From: Gymnodinialimonas sp. 57CJ19
Lineage (GTDB): Bacteria > Pseudomonadota > Alphaproteobacteria > Rhodobacterales > Rhodobacteraceae
Direction: 5' to 3'
DNA: 64,000 nt
NCBI RefSeq assembly: GCF_038396845.1
Contig: NZ_CP151587.1
Span: 532,001-596,000 of the forward strand
In this document: in pieces, positions 25,444-35,106 of the stretch
Position numbering within the stretch: the stretch's first letter is position 1
Layout of the letters: every line of letters starts with the position of its first letter
Position numbers and translations under genes: made by a program
Notes under the pieces: generated by a model
Told to the model about the DNA's origin: nothing
What the model saw: the letters and a program-made list of their open reading frames with translations, nothing else
Database searches by the model: none

Positions 25444-25923
25444 TCACAGGTCGTGCCGTTTGAGGATCTTGGTGACGATCGTGCCGTCGCCCATTTGGTA
25501 GCCTTCGATCTTGCCGTAATCCTCGAACCCGCGGGACTGGTAGTAGGCCAGCCCGCTGGTGTTATCGGCGCGAATGTTGGCGTTGATCCACGTGTACCCA
25601 AGGTTTTTGGCGGTTTCGCGCATGGCGTTGAACAGCTTGGACCCGATGCCGAGGCCTTGGCGGCCCGGTTTGGCGAAGGTGGCGATCTCGGCGGCTTCGG
25701 GCGGCAGGTAATCTCCGCCGGGCGCGATGTATTGGAAACCCAAGATCTCACCCTCCTCGGTTTCGGCGACCAGCCACGCGCCGTTCGGACGGCTCATCCA
25801 TCCAAGGATGTCTTCGCGGTTTATGTCACCGGTGATCGCGGTGGTGCCGCCAATGGCGATCACCTCACGCAGGAGAGCGGCGATTTCACCGGCGTCTAGG
25901 TCATGGGCGGGACGAATGATCAT
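25444..25923 (-). CDS. GNAT-family N-acetyltransferase
   Basis: This 159-residue protein shows the GNAT fold: an early acidic strand-helix, a mid-region AETEEGEILGFQYI, the acetyl-CoA loop KPGRQGLGIGSKLFNAM (a variant of the RxxGxG/A motif), and a late YYQSRGFEDYG. The substrate is unknown; small-molecule amines or protein N-termini are possible. Its start codon overlaps the stop of the upstream HD hydrolase gene by 4 bases (ATGA), so the two are coupled. Confidence 0.88.
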   Translation of the reverse strand: MIIRPAHDLDAGEIAALLREVIAIGGTTAITGDINREDILGWMSRPNGAWLVAETEEGEILGFQYIAPGGDYLPPEAAEIATFAKPGRQGLGIGSKLFNAMRETAKNLGYTWINANIRADNTSGLAYYQSRGFEDYGKIEGYQMGDGTIVTKILKRHDL

Positions 25924-26516
25924 AGGGACTCCAGCAGGGCTTTGTGGCGGGCGGTGAAATCCTGGCGGACGTCCGAGGGCGGGCGAAGGTGGAGGTGGAG
26001 GCCGTCGATGATGGTGGGGTCGGGGTGACCGAAGAACTTGTCGGCCTCGGCCGGGTCGAAACCGGCGAGTTGAGTGGCCTCGAGCCAGGCGGAGATCTTG
26101 TCGGCGCGTTTGATCAGGGCTTTCACCGATTTGGGCAGCACGGCAGGTAGGCCGAAGCGCAGGTGAATGGCGGCGGTCAGGCGGTCATCCAACGCGCCGT
26201 AGCCGGGGCCGACGGCGGCCTTCACGGGGGAAATCATATCGCCAATGACATATTCCGGCGCATCATGGAGCAGGGCCGCGAGTTGCCATTTGGCGGGGCC
26301 TTTGGGGGCAAGGCGGGCGTGGATGTCGGTAACGAGGATAGAGTGCTCGGCCACGGAATAGGCGAAATCTCCGCGGGTTTGACCGTTCCAGCGGGCCACG
26401 AAGGCGAGACCATGGGCGATGTCCTCGATCTCGATATCCATCGGCGTCGGGTCCAGCAGGTCTAGCCTGCGGCCTGAGAGCATACGTTGCCAAGCTCTCG
26501 GTTGTGATTTGGGCAT
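25920..26516 (-). CDS. HD-domain nucleotidase-like hydrolase (YfbR type)
   Basis: This 198-residue HD-domain protein shows SVAEHSILV for the first histidine, LLHDAPEYVIGD for the HD pair, and RADKISAWLEATQLAG with the distal aspartate. This set is typical of YfbR-like deoxynucleoside 5'-monophosphatases. I chose the ATG at 26516 with GGAG 8 bases upstream; a longer frame to 26798 only covers the ahcY leader. It forms a coupled pair with the GNAT gene. The N-terminus (AWQRMLSGRRLDLLDP) is also typical of the family. Confidence 0.86.
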   Translation of the reverse strand: MPKSQPRAWQRMLSGRRLDLLDPTPMDIEIEDIAHGLAFVARWNGQTRGDFAYSVAEHSILVTDIHARLAPKGPAKWQLAALLHDAPEYVIGDMISPVKAAVGPGYGALDDRLTAAIHLRFGLPAVLPKSVKALIKRADKISAWLEATQLAGFDPAEADKFFGHPDPTIIDGLHLHLRPPSDVRQDFTARHKALLESL

Positions 26517-26796
26517 GGGGTGCTCCGGCTTGTTGGTGGGGTGGTTGTAGCAAGTGTTGCTGCGGGGGCCAGCCCCCACACCCCCGGAGGTGTATGGCCA
26601 AGGTGAAAAGGGGCGGGGCGCGAGAGTTTCCAGGGACATGTGCTTCTTGGGGTCTGAGCGCAGGGTAATCTGGGTCGTGTATGTTCTGGTTTGGGGCGGG
26701 CAAGGGTGCCCAGGCACGCCGCATTGCCGGGACGCAAGGGGGCTGGTATGGGAGCGCCAAACATTGCTTTTGATGAATGCCCGAGGAGGCAACGAC
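26517..26796 (+). promoter_or_regulatory. ahcY leader and divergent promoter region with REP-like element
   Basis: These 280 bases separate the HD hydrolase gene from ahcY. Near 26560-26610 is a GC-rich block with GGGGGC-CA-GCCCCC and the CCCCCGGAGGTGT string, followed by an AAGGTGAAAAGG motif. It looks like a dispersed Rhodobacterales intergenic element. The rest is G-rich on the + strand. I searched by eye for an S-adenosylhomocysteine or SAM riboswitch core and did not find one. Confidence 0.5.
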
Positions 26797-28182
<1,386 letters not shown>

Positions 28183-28191
28183 GAGGCGGAT

Positions 28192-29133
28192 ATGGGACGC
28201 TCTCTAACTCTATGCTTTTTGCGAAAGCTGGAGCCCCCCGAGTCAGGGTCACATCTAATGCGCGCCAGACAACTGGCGCGCATTATGTCCGCTCATAGTA
28301 GTGATGCCCTGCAGGTTATTTCTCGATCGGTGATCACTCACAATCGCGCGCTCCGGGCGCTGTCCATATCTGCTCTACCGAACGATGTTGTGTTTATGGT
28401 GCCCAAGCAAGTTCTTTGGTACTGGACAGAGGCAGATTTCGAGAAACTGCACGCCAAGGCACGCGCTGTAATCGTGGACTACGTTGACAGCAACATCGAC
28501 GCGATGCACGCCTGTGGCATCGACGTACATCTATCTACATCGTTTGTTGGAGAGCAGGCTCTAACAAAGTGGATAGCTCAAACCAATGCCTCTGGCGTAG
28601 CGCGCACTCTGCTTCACAATGTAGATGAACGATTGCAACGCCTACCACCGAAGAACAACGCGGCCAGCCTGGAAATTCTCTATGTTGGCAGCCCACGCTC
28701 TACCCATCTACCCGACGCCGCCCGAACAAAGATGCGAGTGCTAGAGGGGGGCACGCCGAAAGAATTCGCCGCGGCGCGCATGGCGCTTACACAAGCGAAT
28801 GCACATTTCTGCGTGCGCCCTGATCCTAGCCACCTTCTTAGCCGCAAGTACAAGCCGTTCACGAAAGGCTTTACAGCGGCTTGGTGTGGTGCCTCAATGC
28901 TTGTGAACCGCTCTGTCGACGACGCCGAGCTCCTTCTTGGTTCCGACTACCCGTTTATGATCGACACCCCATCCGACAAGGACATCATCGAAGGGATTCA
29001 GCATATGGAAGACGCCGTGGGCGGTCCTGAGTGGTTGGAAGCGTTGGATCGAGGTAGAACTTTGGCAGATCGTGTCAGCCCTCAAAACCTGGCAGTCGAA
29101 TTAGAAAATATTGTAAGAGAGGTTGCTGCTTGA
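28192..29133 (+). CDS. Glycosyltransferase-like protein of unknown specificity
   Basis: This 313-residue protein is not one I can name. The start has SGSHLMRARQLARIMSAH, and the C-terminal half has HFCVRPDPSHLLSRKYKPF, then AAWCGASMLVNRSVDDAELLLG. The second pattern looks like the donor-site region of GT-B glycosyltransferases that act in capsule or O-antigen clusters. The base composition is visibly AT-richer than the neighbours, as in the next gene, so both were probably acquired together. It begins 10 bp after ahcY with AAGAGG as ribosome site. A perfect 13-bp hairpin lies within its first codons. Confidence 0.5.
   Translation: MGRSLTLCFLRKLEPPESGSHLMRARQLARIMSAHSSDALQVISRSVITHNRALRALSISALPNDVVFMVPKQVLWYWTEADFEKLHAKARAVIVDYVDSNIDAMHACGIDVHLSTSFVGEQALTKWIAQTNASGVARTLLHNVDERLQRLPPKNNAASLEILYVGSPRSTHLPDAARTKMRVLEGGTPKEFAAARMALTQANAHFCVRPDPSHLLSRKYKPFTKGFTAAWCGASMLVNRSVDDAELLLGSDYPFMIDTPSDKDIIEGIQHMEDAVGGPEWLEALDRGRTLADRVSPQNLAVELENIVREVAA
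28256..28285 (+). repeat. Perfect 13-bp hairpin in the 5' coding region after ahcY
   Basis: TAATGCGCGCCAG (28256-28268) pairs perfectly with CTGGCGCGCATTA (28273-28285) around the four-base loop ACAA. It lies 74 bp behind the ahcY stop, inside codons 22-32 of the next gene. It could mark a boundary or attenuate read-through from ahcY. Confidence 0.75.
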
Positions 29134-29876
29134 TGGCTTGGTTCAAAAAACAACGCGCGACGCGCGAAAAAATGCTTTACTCTGAAGGCTTCCCGACTGC
29201 GGAGCGTCCAAGTTATCGCGCCGTTCTGAGCGCTCTGGAAATGCAATTGCAAGCAGAGTGGTACCTTGAAATTGGCTCCCGAACCGGGACGTCTTTAGCG
29301 GACCGGACCTGTAATTTCATCGCTGTGGACCCAGATTTCTCACTGGGTAACAATGTCTTTAACAAATCGGAAACTCAGTTTTTCTTCCAAGAGGAAAGCG
29401 ACAAGTTCTTTGCCCGAGATTTTTTGAGCATCAACAAAATTGTCCCTGAACTTGCCTTTGTCGATGGTATGCACTTAATCGAATACATTCTTCGTGACTT
29501 CCGCAATGCGGAGGCTTCGATGTCTTCAGATGGTGTGATTGCATTACATGATATCTTGCCCTTCAATACTCGTATGACGACCCGTGACCTGACTGCCTTG
29601 GACAAGCTGGACGCGTGGACGGGTGATGTTTGGAAGATCATCCCAATCCTTCAACGCTGGCGTCCGGACTTAACTCTGGAAGTCATCGGCGCGTTTAAGA
29701 CTGGTCTGCTGGTTGTGCGGAATCTGGATCCGAATAATCGCGTTTTGTTCGATGCCGAGACAGACATTCTCGGCGCATTTCAGGGTACGGAGCTGTCTGA
29801 CTATGGCCCCAAGACCTTATTTGATTCTTTTGAACTAACCGCGCCCGCTACGTATATCGCCGCGATAGAAGGATAG
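29133..29876 (+). CDS. Class I SAM-dependent methyltransferase (Methyltransf_24-like)
   Basis: This 247-residue protein shows the SAM-binding loop WYLEIGSRTGTSLA and the distal FVDGMHLIEYILRDFRNAEASMSSDGVIALHDILP segment. Those match small-molecule or sugar methyltransferases found in surface polysaccharide loci. The ATG at 29133 overlaps the stop of the preceding gene by one base. The gene is AT-richer than the genome around it and contains rarer codons. Placement behind ahcY, which recycles the methyltransferase by-product, may be chance or may have been selected. Confidence 0.78.
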   Translation: MAWFKKQRATREKMLYSEGFPTAERPSYRAVLSALEMQLQAEWYLEIGSRTGTSLADRTCNFIAVDPDFSLGNNVFNKSETQFFFQEESDKFFARDFLSINKIVPELAFVDGMHLIEYILRDFRNAEASMSSDGVIALHDILPFNTRMTTRDLTALDKLDAWTGDVWKIIPILQRWRPDLTLEVIGAFKTGLLVVRNLDPNNRVLFDAETDILGAFQGTELSDYGPKTLFDSFELTAPATYIAAIEG

Positions 29877-30057
29877 CTCGGTCAAAACCGATTGCGTGTA
29901 CTCAACACTTGTTGCCCCATAACCGCAGGGGAGGCAGAGCAGGCTTTTCCCTGCAACTTCCCCTTTCTTGCAACCGCTGCCTAAGGTTAACCTCTGCCCG
30001 AGCCCCGCCCGAAGGCCGGGCGAAGGGCCTAAACGACCAATGGGGGACAACAGTCTT

Positions 30058-30399
30058 ATGGGAAAACGTGACGATCTGATCGCGCAATACGCCGACGACC
30101 TGCGCAACAAATGTGGCATGGAGCCTGATATGGCTCTGCTCGAAAAAGTAACAAAAGGCTGCGGCCCGGCGATTTACAATGCGGATGCGTCCACGGTGGC
30201 AGGCAGCCAGCCGGCAGAGCTGGAGACCGTGAAGAAGAACTTCCTGATGAAGAAGCTTGGCCTGCCCGACGGGCCAAACCTGATGGACGGCATCAACTCG
30301 GTCATCGAGACCTATGGCAAATCCGAGCGCAATAAATATCGCGCCGTTGTCTACTACATGCTGACCAAGCACTTCGGCAAGGAATCCGTCTACGGCTAA
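30058..30399 (+). CDS. DUF2853-family protein
   Basis: This 113-residue protein reads MGKRDDLIAQYADDLRNKCG and later CGPAIYNADASTVAG, then SERNKYRAVVYYMLTKHFGKESVYG. I recognise it as a small conserved Rhodobacterales protein of the DUF2853 family, whose function is unknown. It is all-helical by appearance, cytoplasmic and without metal motifs. The ATG at 30058 has GGGGGA about 12 bases upstream; the open frame extends to 29968, but conservation begins at this Met. A terminator follows. Confidence 0.82.
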   Translation: MGKRDDLIAQYADDLRNKCGMEPDMALLEKVTKGCGPAIYNADASTVAGSQPAELETVKKNFLMKKLGLPDGPNLMDGINSVIETYGKSERNKYRAVVYYMLTKHFGKESVYG

Positions 30400-30423
30400 G
30401 GCCTGACGGCGTTGCAAGGCAAG

Positions 30424-30452
30424 GGCCTGCCCGAGAGTGGGGCGGGCCTTTT
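30424..30452 (+). terminator. Rho-independent terminator after the DUF2853 gene
   Basis: GGCCTGCCC (30424-30432) pairs with GGGCGGGCC (30440-30448) with one G-U pair, and a T run follows. Confidence 0.88.
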
Positions 30453-30468
30453 TCGTAGGGAAGACAGC

Positions 30469-30782
30469 ATGTTAGAGCTGCGCCCGCATTGCGAATGGCG
30501 CGATGTGGATTTGCCGCCCGACAGCGCCGACACCCGCATTTGCAACTATGAATTCACCTATTGCGCCCGCTGCGTGGCGGCCGTGCTGCGCAACGTCTCC
30601 CCACCTGCGGCGGCGGTTTTGTGCCCCGGCCCATCCGCCCGAAACACGCCCATCGCGACGGGTTGAGCTTTTGGCTTGGGCATCACCCCGCCAGCACCAC
30701 ACGCAAACATTCGCGCTGGTCCGAGCCAGAGCTTCGCACGCTATGTGACCGTTTGGCTGATACGCCGCCGGACCAGCGTTAG
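30469..30782 (+). pseudogene. Frameshifted and degenerate DUF1272 gene
   Basis: The first frame reads MLELRPHCEWRDVDLPPDSA, then RICNYEFTYCARCVAAVLRNV, which matches the start of DUF1272 zinc-binding proteins. After about 30600 the expected PTCGGGFVPRPIRPKH continues in another frame (to the stop at 30780-30782). A single missing base near 30600 explains the switch: a TGCCCC codon pair expected there reads as TCCCC. Two expected zinc cysteines are also replaced (CEW for CEC and YEF for FEC). The gene therefore looks inactivated and decaying rather than misread. A ribosome site (GGGAAG) remains upstream. Confidence 0.78.
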
Positions 30783-31101
30783 ACTTTGCCTAAAATCCTC
30801 TGGGCAATTCTTTTGCGTTTCCGCGCACACACAGCGTATCACCCCAATGTCTGGCCAGCACGGCGGACCCATATTCTGATACACGAGCGGAGCGAGGCCG
30901 CGCGTGGGTGGATGGGGGGTCCTGAGGGGTCGGGATCCCCCATTTTCATTGCGAGCCTGTCTGTTCCAATTGCGAGCCTGTCTGGTCCAATAGAAGTCTG
31001 TCCGTCCTAAAAGGATCACGCGCGTCTGCCGTAGATGTGAGTAGCCTCAGGCAAAGGTGCTGGGGTAGCCTTCGGGAGATCAGTCCTATGGAGACAGACC
31101 A
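30783..31101. other. Intergenic region with a short tandem repeat
   Basis: These 319 bases hold no supported gene. A 21-bp tandem repeat (listed separately) is present. GGAGA at 31090-31094 is the ribosome site for the DM13 gene. Short frames on both strands lack recognisable features. Confidence 0.6.
30948..31007. repeat. 21-bp tandem repeat, two copies plus a degenerate third
   Basis: The unit ATTGCGAGCCTGTCTGTTCC+A occurs at 30948-30968 and, with one T to G change, at 30969-30989. A diverged partial copy (ATAGAAGTCTGTCCGTCC) follows to 31007. Copy number may vary between strains. Confidence 0.8.
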
Positions 31102-31530
31102 ATGCGCATTTTTCCCGTCCTTACCTTTTGCATGGGTCTTGCAGGGCTTGCCGGCTTGGCAGCGCCAGCCGATGCCCAAACCACAGCGACGGTCTTGAGC
31201 TCCGGCCAGCTTCAAGACGCCGACGCCCGCCATCAAGGGGCAGGCATCGCGGCCCTCGCCCAAACCGCAGATGGGCGCACGATCCTGCAATTCGCGGATT
31301 TTTCGGTCACCCCCGGCCCCGATCTGGAGGTGTGGCTGGTGGCCGCCGAAAATCCCGGCACCTCGGCGGCGGTTTTGGCCAGCGAGTGGGTCTCGCTTGG
31401 GTCGTTGTAGTCGCCAAACGGCACCCAGACCTATGAGATTCCCGCCAGTGTTGACGCCAGCACCTACGGCAGTGTCGTGATCTGGTGCGAGGACTTCAGC
31501 GTCTTGTTTGCAACTGCCACCTTGCGATAG
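31102..31530 (+). pseudogene. DM13-domain protein interrupted by an in-frame amber codon
   Basis: The frame starts with a signal peptide (MRIFPVLTFCMGLAGLAGLA, cleaved near ADA-QT). A DM13 domain follows, with LSSGQLQDADARHQGAG, ILQFADFSVTPGPDLEVWLV and WVSLGSL. A TAG stands at 31408-31410 (codon 103). The same frame then continues with SPNGTQTYEIPASVDAS and GSVVIWCEDFSVLFATATL to a second TAG at 31528-31530. These are the conserved last strands of DM13, including its redox cysteine. A single AAG to TAG change explains the break. DM13 is a secreted, possibly electron-transfer domain. Read-through is the alternative to a dead gene. Confidence 0.8.
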
Positions 31531-31568
31531 CAGCCAGCCGAAGGGGGGCGGCGGGCTAGAAGCCCTCC

Positions 31569-31982
31569 CTAAAACCCACCCATTGCGCAAACCAGCGCCC
31601 ATTCGGCGTCGGTCACCGGCTGAACCGATAGGCGAGAGTTCTTAACCAGCACCATCTCGGCCAACTCCTCCCGCGCCTTGATCTGATCGAGCGTGACGGG
31701 CGTGGGCAGGGCCTTCACCGCTTTGATATCCACGCAGTCCCATCGGTCATCGTCGGTGGTGCTGTCGGGATGGGCCTCGGCGATGACTTCCACGATCCCC
31801 ACCACGGCCTTTTCCGATTGCGAGTGGTAAAAGAACCCGAGGTCGCCCACTTCCATGTCCCGCATGAAATTGCGGGCCTGGTAGTTGCGCACGCCGTCCC
31901 ATTCCTCGCCCACATCGCCCTTGGCAACCTGGTCGGTCCAGCCCCAGACGCCGGGCTCGGATTTGAACAGCCAGTACGCCAT
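31569..31982 (-). CDS. EVE-domain protein
   Basis: This 137-residue protein starts MAYWLFKSEPGVWGWTDQVA and has WDGVRNYQARNFMRDMEVGDLGFFYHS, the signature of EVE domains. These are PUA-like folds thought to bind modified bases in nucleic acids; their role in bacteria is not settled. The ATG at 31982 is preferred over the longer frame to 32003 because family proteins begin with this block. It overlaps the stop of the YciI-like gene by one base, forming a coupled unit with that gene and probably with gpsA and tsaD. Confidence 0.92.
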   Translation of the reverse strand: MAYWLFKSEPGVWGWTDQVAKGDVGEEWDGVRNYQARNFMRDMEVGDLGFFYHSQSEKAVVGIVEVIAEAHPDSTTDDDRWDCVDIKAVKALPTPVTLDQIKAREELAEMVLVKNSRLSVQPVTDAEWALVCAMGGF

Positions 31983-32254
31983 TAGCCGATCACCTTTTTC
32001 CACTGTTCGATCCGCACCTTCTCGAACAGGCCCGCCTTGGCGTAGGGATCGTTGTCGGCGAAGTCGTAGGCCTCTTGCATCGTCTCGACCTCGATCACCA
32101 GAAGCGTGCCGGACATGCCGCCGTTTTCGTCAATGAACGGCCCGGCCATGACCAGTTTACCGCTGTCTTTGGCATAGGCCAGATGGGCGTCACGATTATC
32201 AAGGCGGGTTTGCAGGTGGCCGGGTTTGTCGGTGGCGATCAGGGCGCAAAGCAT
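31982..32254 (-). CDS. YciI-family protein
   Basis: This 90-residue protein has the YciI fold pattern: an N-terminal CALIATDKPG strand, RLDNRDAHLAYAKDSGKLVMAGPF with the conserved His and Asp, and an acidic YDFADNDPYAKAGLF near the end. YciI-like proteins are dimeric ferredoxin-like folds; a few have dehydrochlorinase-type activity, but most are uncharacterised. It sits 7 bp downstream of gpsA and upstream of the EVE gene. The order tsaD-gpsA-yciI-EVE is a compact operon read leftward. Confidence 0.93.
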   Translation of the reverse strand: MLCALIATDKPGHLQTRLDNRDAHLAYAKDSGKLVMAGPFIDENGGMSGTLLVIEVETMQEAYDFADNDPYAKAGLFEKVRIEQWKKVIG

Positions 32255-32261
32255 CGGGGGG

Positions 32262-33185
32262 TTACTCCGGTTTCAAAGGTCGTGACAGAAGGTGGCTGAG
32301 GGCGCCGTCAATGTCGAGGGTGCCGTCAGCCAGCGCCGCGACGGTATCGGCAATCGGCGTATCTTCCGGCGAGGCAGCCAGCTGCCGGGCCGTGTGAAGG
32401 CCCTCGACCGTGGTGCCTTCAGCCAGGCTTTCCCCGGTGGCGAGCGCGTGGCCAAAGCGGAAGTTCCGCGACTGGGTGGAGCCGCAGGTCAGCACCAGAT
32501 CGCCAAGGCCGGAAAGGCCGGTCAGCGTCTCGGACAGGGCGCCTTTGGCGGTGGCGTAGCGCGTCATTTCAGCAAAGCCGCGGGCAATCAGGGCGGCGCG
32601 GGCGCTGTCGCCCAACCCCTTGCCGATAACGGCTCCGGCAGCGATGGCGATCACGTTTTTCAAGGCACCGCCAAGCTCGGCCCCGACCACATCCTCGGTC
32701 CGGTAAAGGCGCAAGGCGGGCGTGCTCAGCGCCTCTTGCAGGCGTTCGCCTTGGGCGGTGTCAGCGCAAGCGATCGTCAGGGCGGTCGGCAGGCCGCTGG
32801 CGATATCCGCCGCAAAGCTCGGCCCGGTCAGCTGCGCCACAAAGGGCGCCGCATCTGCGAGGAGGGCCGTGGGACCACGGCCCGAGGAGCGGTCGATGCC
32901 CTTGGCGCAGGAGACGGCAACCTTTGCCTTCAGGGGCGTTTCAGCCGCGAAGCGGCCCATGCTTTGGGTTGGCACCGCGATCAGCGCGATGTCGGCGTCA
33001 CAGGCGCCCGCATCCCCCGTTACCCGCAGGTTGTCCGGGAACTTCTGCCCCGGCAGCCGAGGGCTTTCGCCCGCCGACAACGCGGTCGCATCCCGCGCCC
33101 AAAGCGCCACCTCAAGGCCCGCTTTGGCGTAGGCAATCGCCAGCCCGGTCCCAAACGCCCCTGCCCCGAAGACATCCAGCCTCAT
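32262..33185 (-). CDS. gpsA: Glycerol-3-phosphate dehydrogenase (NAD(P)+)
   Basis: This 307-residue enzyme makes sn-glycerol 3-phosphate from dihydroxyacetone phosphate for phospholipid synthesis. It shows the NAD-binding [34 protein letters not shown], the catalytic lysine in [15 protein letters not shown], and [12 protein letters not shown]. It is slightly short of the usual 330 residues but has all key blocks. Its start overlaps the tsaD stop by 4 bases. Confidence 0.95.
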   Translation of the reverse strand: MRLDVFGAGAFGTGLAIAYAKAGLEVALWARDATALSAGESPRLPGQKFPDNLRVTGDAGACDADIALIAVPTQSMGRFAAETPLKAKVAVSCAKGIDRSSGRGPTALLADAAPFVAQLTGPSFAADIASGLPTALTIACADTAQGERLQEALSTPALRLYRTEDVVGAELGGALKNVIAIAAGAVIGKGLGDSARAALIARGFAEMTRYATAKGALSETLTGLSGLGDLVLTCGSTQSRNFRFGHALATGESLAEGTTVEGLHTARQLAASPEDTPIADTVAALADGTLDIDGALSHLLSRPLKPE

Positions 33186-34246
33186 GCCTTGGCCCCCTTC
33201 TTGCCCGAGCCGATCATCGGCGCGGCATCCGTATCCAGAGGCCAGCGCGGGCGGGCCGACAGGTCCATCCCATCCACCCGCCCGCCTTCAAATGCCAGAA
33301 GACCCGCGTAGGCGATCATCGCGGCATTGTCGGTGCACAGCGCCAGCGGCGGTGCGACGAAGGGCAGGTCGGTGACGGCCTCCAGCGCGGCTCGGAGCGT
33401 TTGGTTCGCCGCAACGCCGCCCGCCACGGCGAAGGCTGTGACCTCTCCCATCGCGAGGGCACGGCGCGATTTCTCGGCCAGCACATGGGCCACGGTTGCC
33501 TGGAACCCGGCGCAGATATCGGCGCGGTCTTGTTCGGTCAGCCCGCCATTTTCGGCGACCAACCCGTCACGCAGTCGCAAGACAGCGGTTTTCAGGCCCG
33601 AAAAGCTAAGGTCACACCCCGGACGATCCAACAGGGGACGGGGCAGTTTGAACCGTTTCGCGTCGCCTTCAAGCGCCGCTTTCTCGACCGAAGGGCCACC
33701 GGGTTGCGGCAGGCCCAACAGGCGGGCGACTTTATCAAACGCCTCTCCCGGCGCATCGTCGATGGTTCCGCCAAGGCGCGTGAAGCTTTCAGGCCCCTCC
33801 ACGCGCAGGAACTGGCAGTGACCGCCCGAGACCAGAAGCAGAAGGTAGGGAAACGCCAACCCATCGGTGAGTTGCGGCGTCAGGGCGTGTCCCGCCAGGT
33901 GGTTCACCCCCACCAGCGGTTTGCCCAGACCCAAGGCCAAGCCCTTGGCCGCCATCACCCCGGACAACACGCCGCCGATCAGCCCCGGCCCTGCTGTGAC
34001 GGCAATGGCATCCACATCGTGCAGGGCAATCCCCGCCGTCGTTACCGCCTCTTCCACCACCAGATCGAGCGTTTCGGCATGGGCACGGGCTGCAATTTCG
34101 GGAACCACGCCGCCGAAGGCCGCGTGCAGATCGGTTTGAGAGGACACCACGTTGGACAGGATCGCCACATCGCCCCCCGTGCCACGCAAAATCGCGGCGG
34201 CAGTGTCGTCGCAGCTGCTCTCGATACCTAGAATGGTCAGTGCCAT
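33182..34246 (-). CDS. tsaD: tRNA t6A transferase subunit TsaD
   Basis: This 354-residue ASKHA-fold protein transfers the threonylcarbamoyl group to A37 of tRNA together with TsaB and TsaE. Visible blocks are [12 protein letters not shown], the metal-binding [16 protein letters not shown], and [10 protein letters not shown]. The ATG at 34246 is the natural start; the frame is open much further upstream (to 34783) but only as a shadow of hemD. TsaE is encoded at 13.9 kb. It diverges from hemD over about 63 bp. Confidence 0.97.
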   Translation of the reverse strand: MALTILGIESSCDDTAAAILRGTGGDVAILSNVVSSQTDLHAAFGGVVPEIAARAHAETLDLVVEEAVTTAGIALHDVDAIAVTAGPGLIGGVLSGVMAAKGLALGLGKPLVGVNHLAGHALTPQLTDGLAFPYLLLLVSGGHCQFLRVEGPESFTRLGGTIDDAPGEAFDKVARLLGLPQPGGPSVEKAALEGDAKRFKLPRPLLDRPGCDLSFSGLKTAVLRLRDGLVAENGGLTEQDRADICAGFQATVAHVLAEKSRRALAMGEVTAFAVAGGVAANQTLRAALEAVTDLPFVAPPLALCTDNAAMIAYAGLLAFEGGRVDGMDLSARPRWPLDTDAAPMIGSGKKGAKA

Positions 34247-34309
34247 GACGCTCGTCCGACTAATTGGCCCGATTGTATGGCCGTTGCCTGCGAGGTAACA
34301 CTGCGGCCC

Positions 34310-35005
34310 ATGCAAGTCCACCAGACGCCCACGCTCCTGCTGACCCGCCCCCGCGCCGCTTCCGAGCGATTTGCCGAGGGATTGCAGGGCGCGACTGTCG
34401 TGATTGCCCCGTTGATGGAGATCGTTGCCACCGGGGAGAGCGTGTCGTTGGATAGGGTGCAAGGCGTGATCCTGACGTCCGAGGCGGCAGTAGCCTTTCT
34501 GCCGCCCGCGCGGCTTCCCGCCTATTGTGTAGGCCCCCGCACCGCGACCGCCGCGCAGGCTGTTGGACTCGCGGCCGAGGTTTGCGGCCCCGATGCCGAG
34601 GGGCTCGTGAACGCTTTGCGCAATCGGCACCTGAAGGGGCATTTGGTGCATGTGCACGGCACCCATACCCGAGGCGATATCGCCGGGCGGCTGACCTCTG
34701 ACGGATTGGTCGTGACCGGGATCGCGGCCTACGACCAACGCGCCACAAAGCCGCTGCCCACGTTCCATAAGGCGTTGGCGCAACCGGCGCTGGTTGTGCC
34801 GCTGTTTTCACCGCGCAGCGCGGGCCTGTTTGCGGAGGCCGCAGTGCAGCTTCGCAGCGACACGCAGATCCTTGCCCTCAGCCAAGCGGTGGCCGAGGCT
34901 TTGCCCTCGTCCATGCAGGACCAAACCCATGTGATCGCCCACCCTACGGGCGCGGAAATGCTTAGGGTCATGGAACGATATGGGGTGCAAAGGAATTCCC
35001 CCTAG
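34310..35005 (+). CDS. hemD: Uroporphyrinogen-III synthase
   Basis: This 231-residue protein resembles HemD, which cyclises hydroxymethylbilane to uroporphyrinogen III. Family traits are the opening [18 protein letters not shown], the mid-domain [30 protein letters not shown] and [17 protein letters not shown]. HemD sequences are poorly conserved, so context helps: the next two genes, mic60-like and hemY-like, form the usual alphaproteobacterial hemD-mic60-hemY order. The start may be 34277 or 34310; GAGG precedes the latter. Confidence 0.9.
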   Translation: MQVHQTPTLLLTRPRAASERFAEGLQGATVVIAPLMEIVATGESVSLDRVQGVILTSEAAVAFLPPARLPAYCVGPRTATAAQAVGLAAEVCGPDAEGLVNALRNRHLKGHLVHVHGTHTRGDIAGRLTSDGLVVTGIAAYDQRATKPLPTFHKALAQPALVVPLFSPRSAGLFAEAAVQLRSDTQILALSQAVAEALPSSMQDQTHVIAHPTGAEMLRVMERYGVQRNSP

Positions 35006-35106
35006 AAGCCTCCGCGGCGTCATGACAGTTTGGACCGGGCTGACTCGGCCCCTTCACCACGCTAAGTATGCGAGTGCGAGTAACATTTAGCAGGGGGCCA
35101 CCACCT

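Noticed and set aside
26517..26796. SAH or SAM riboswitch before ahcY
   Set aside because: No match by eye to the conserved core strings of those classes; a covariance search would be decisive.
30741..31019. Minus-strand ORF containing a seven-residue repeat
   Set aside because: It is only the translation of the 21-bp tandem repeat and flanks, without ribosome site or homology.
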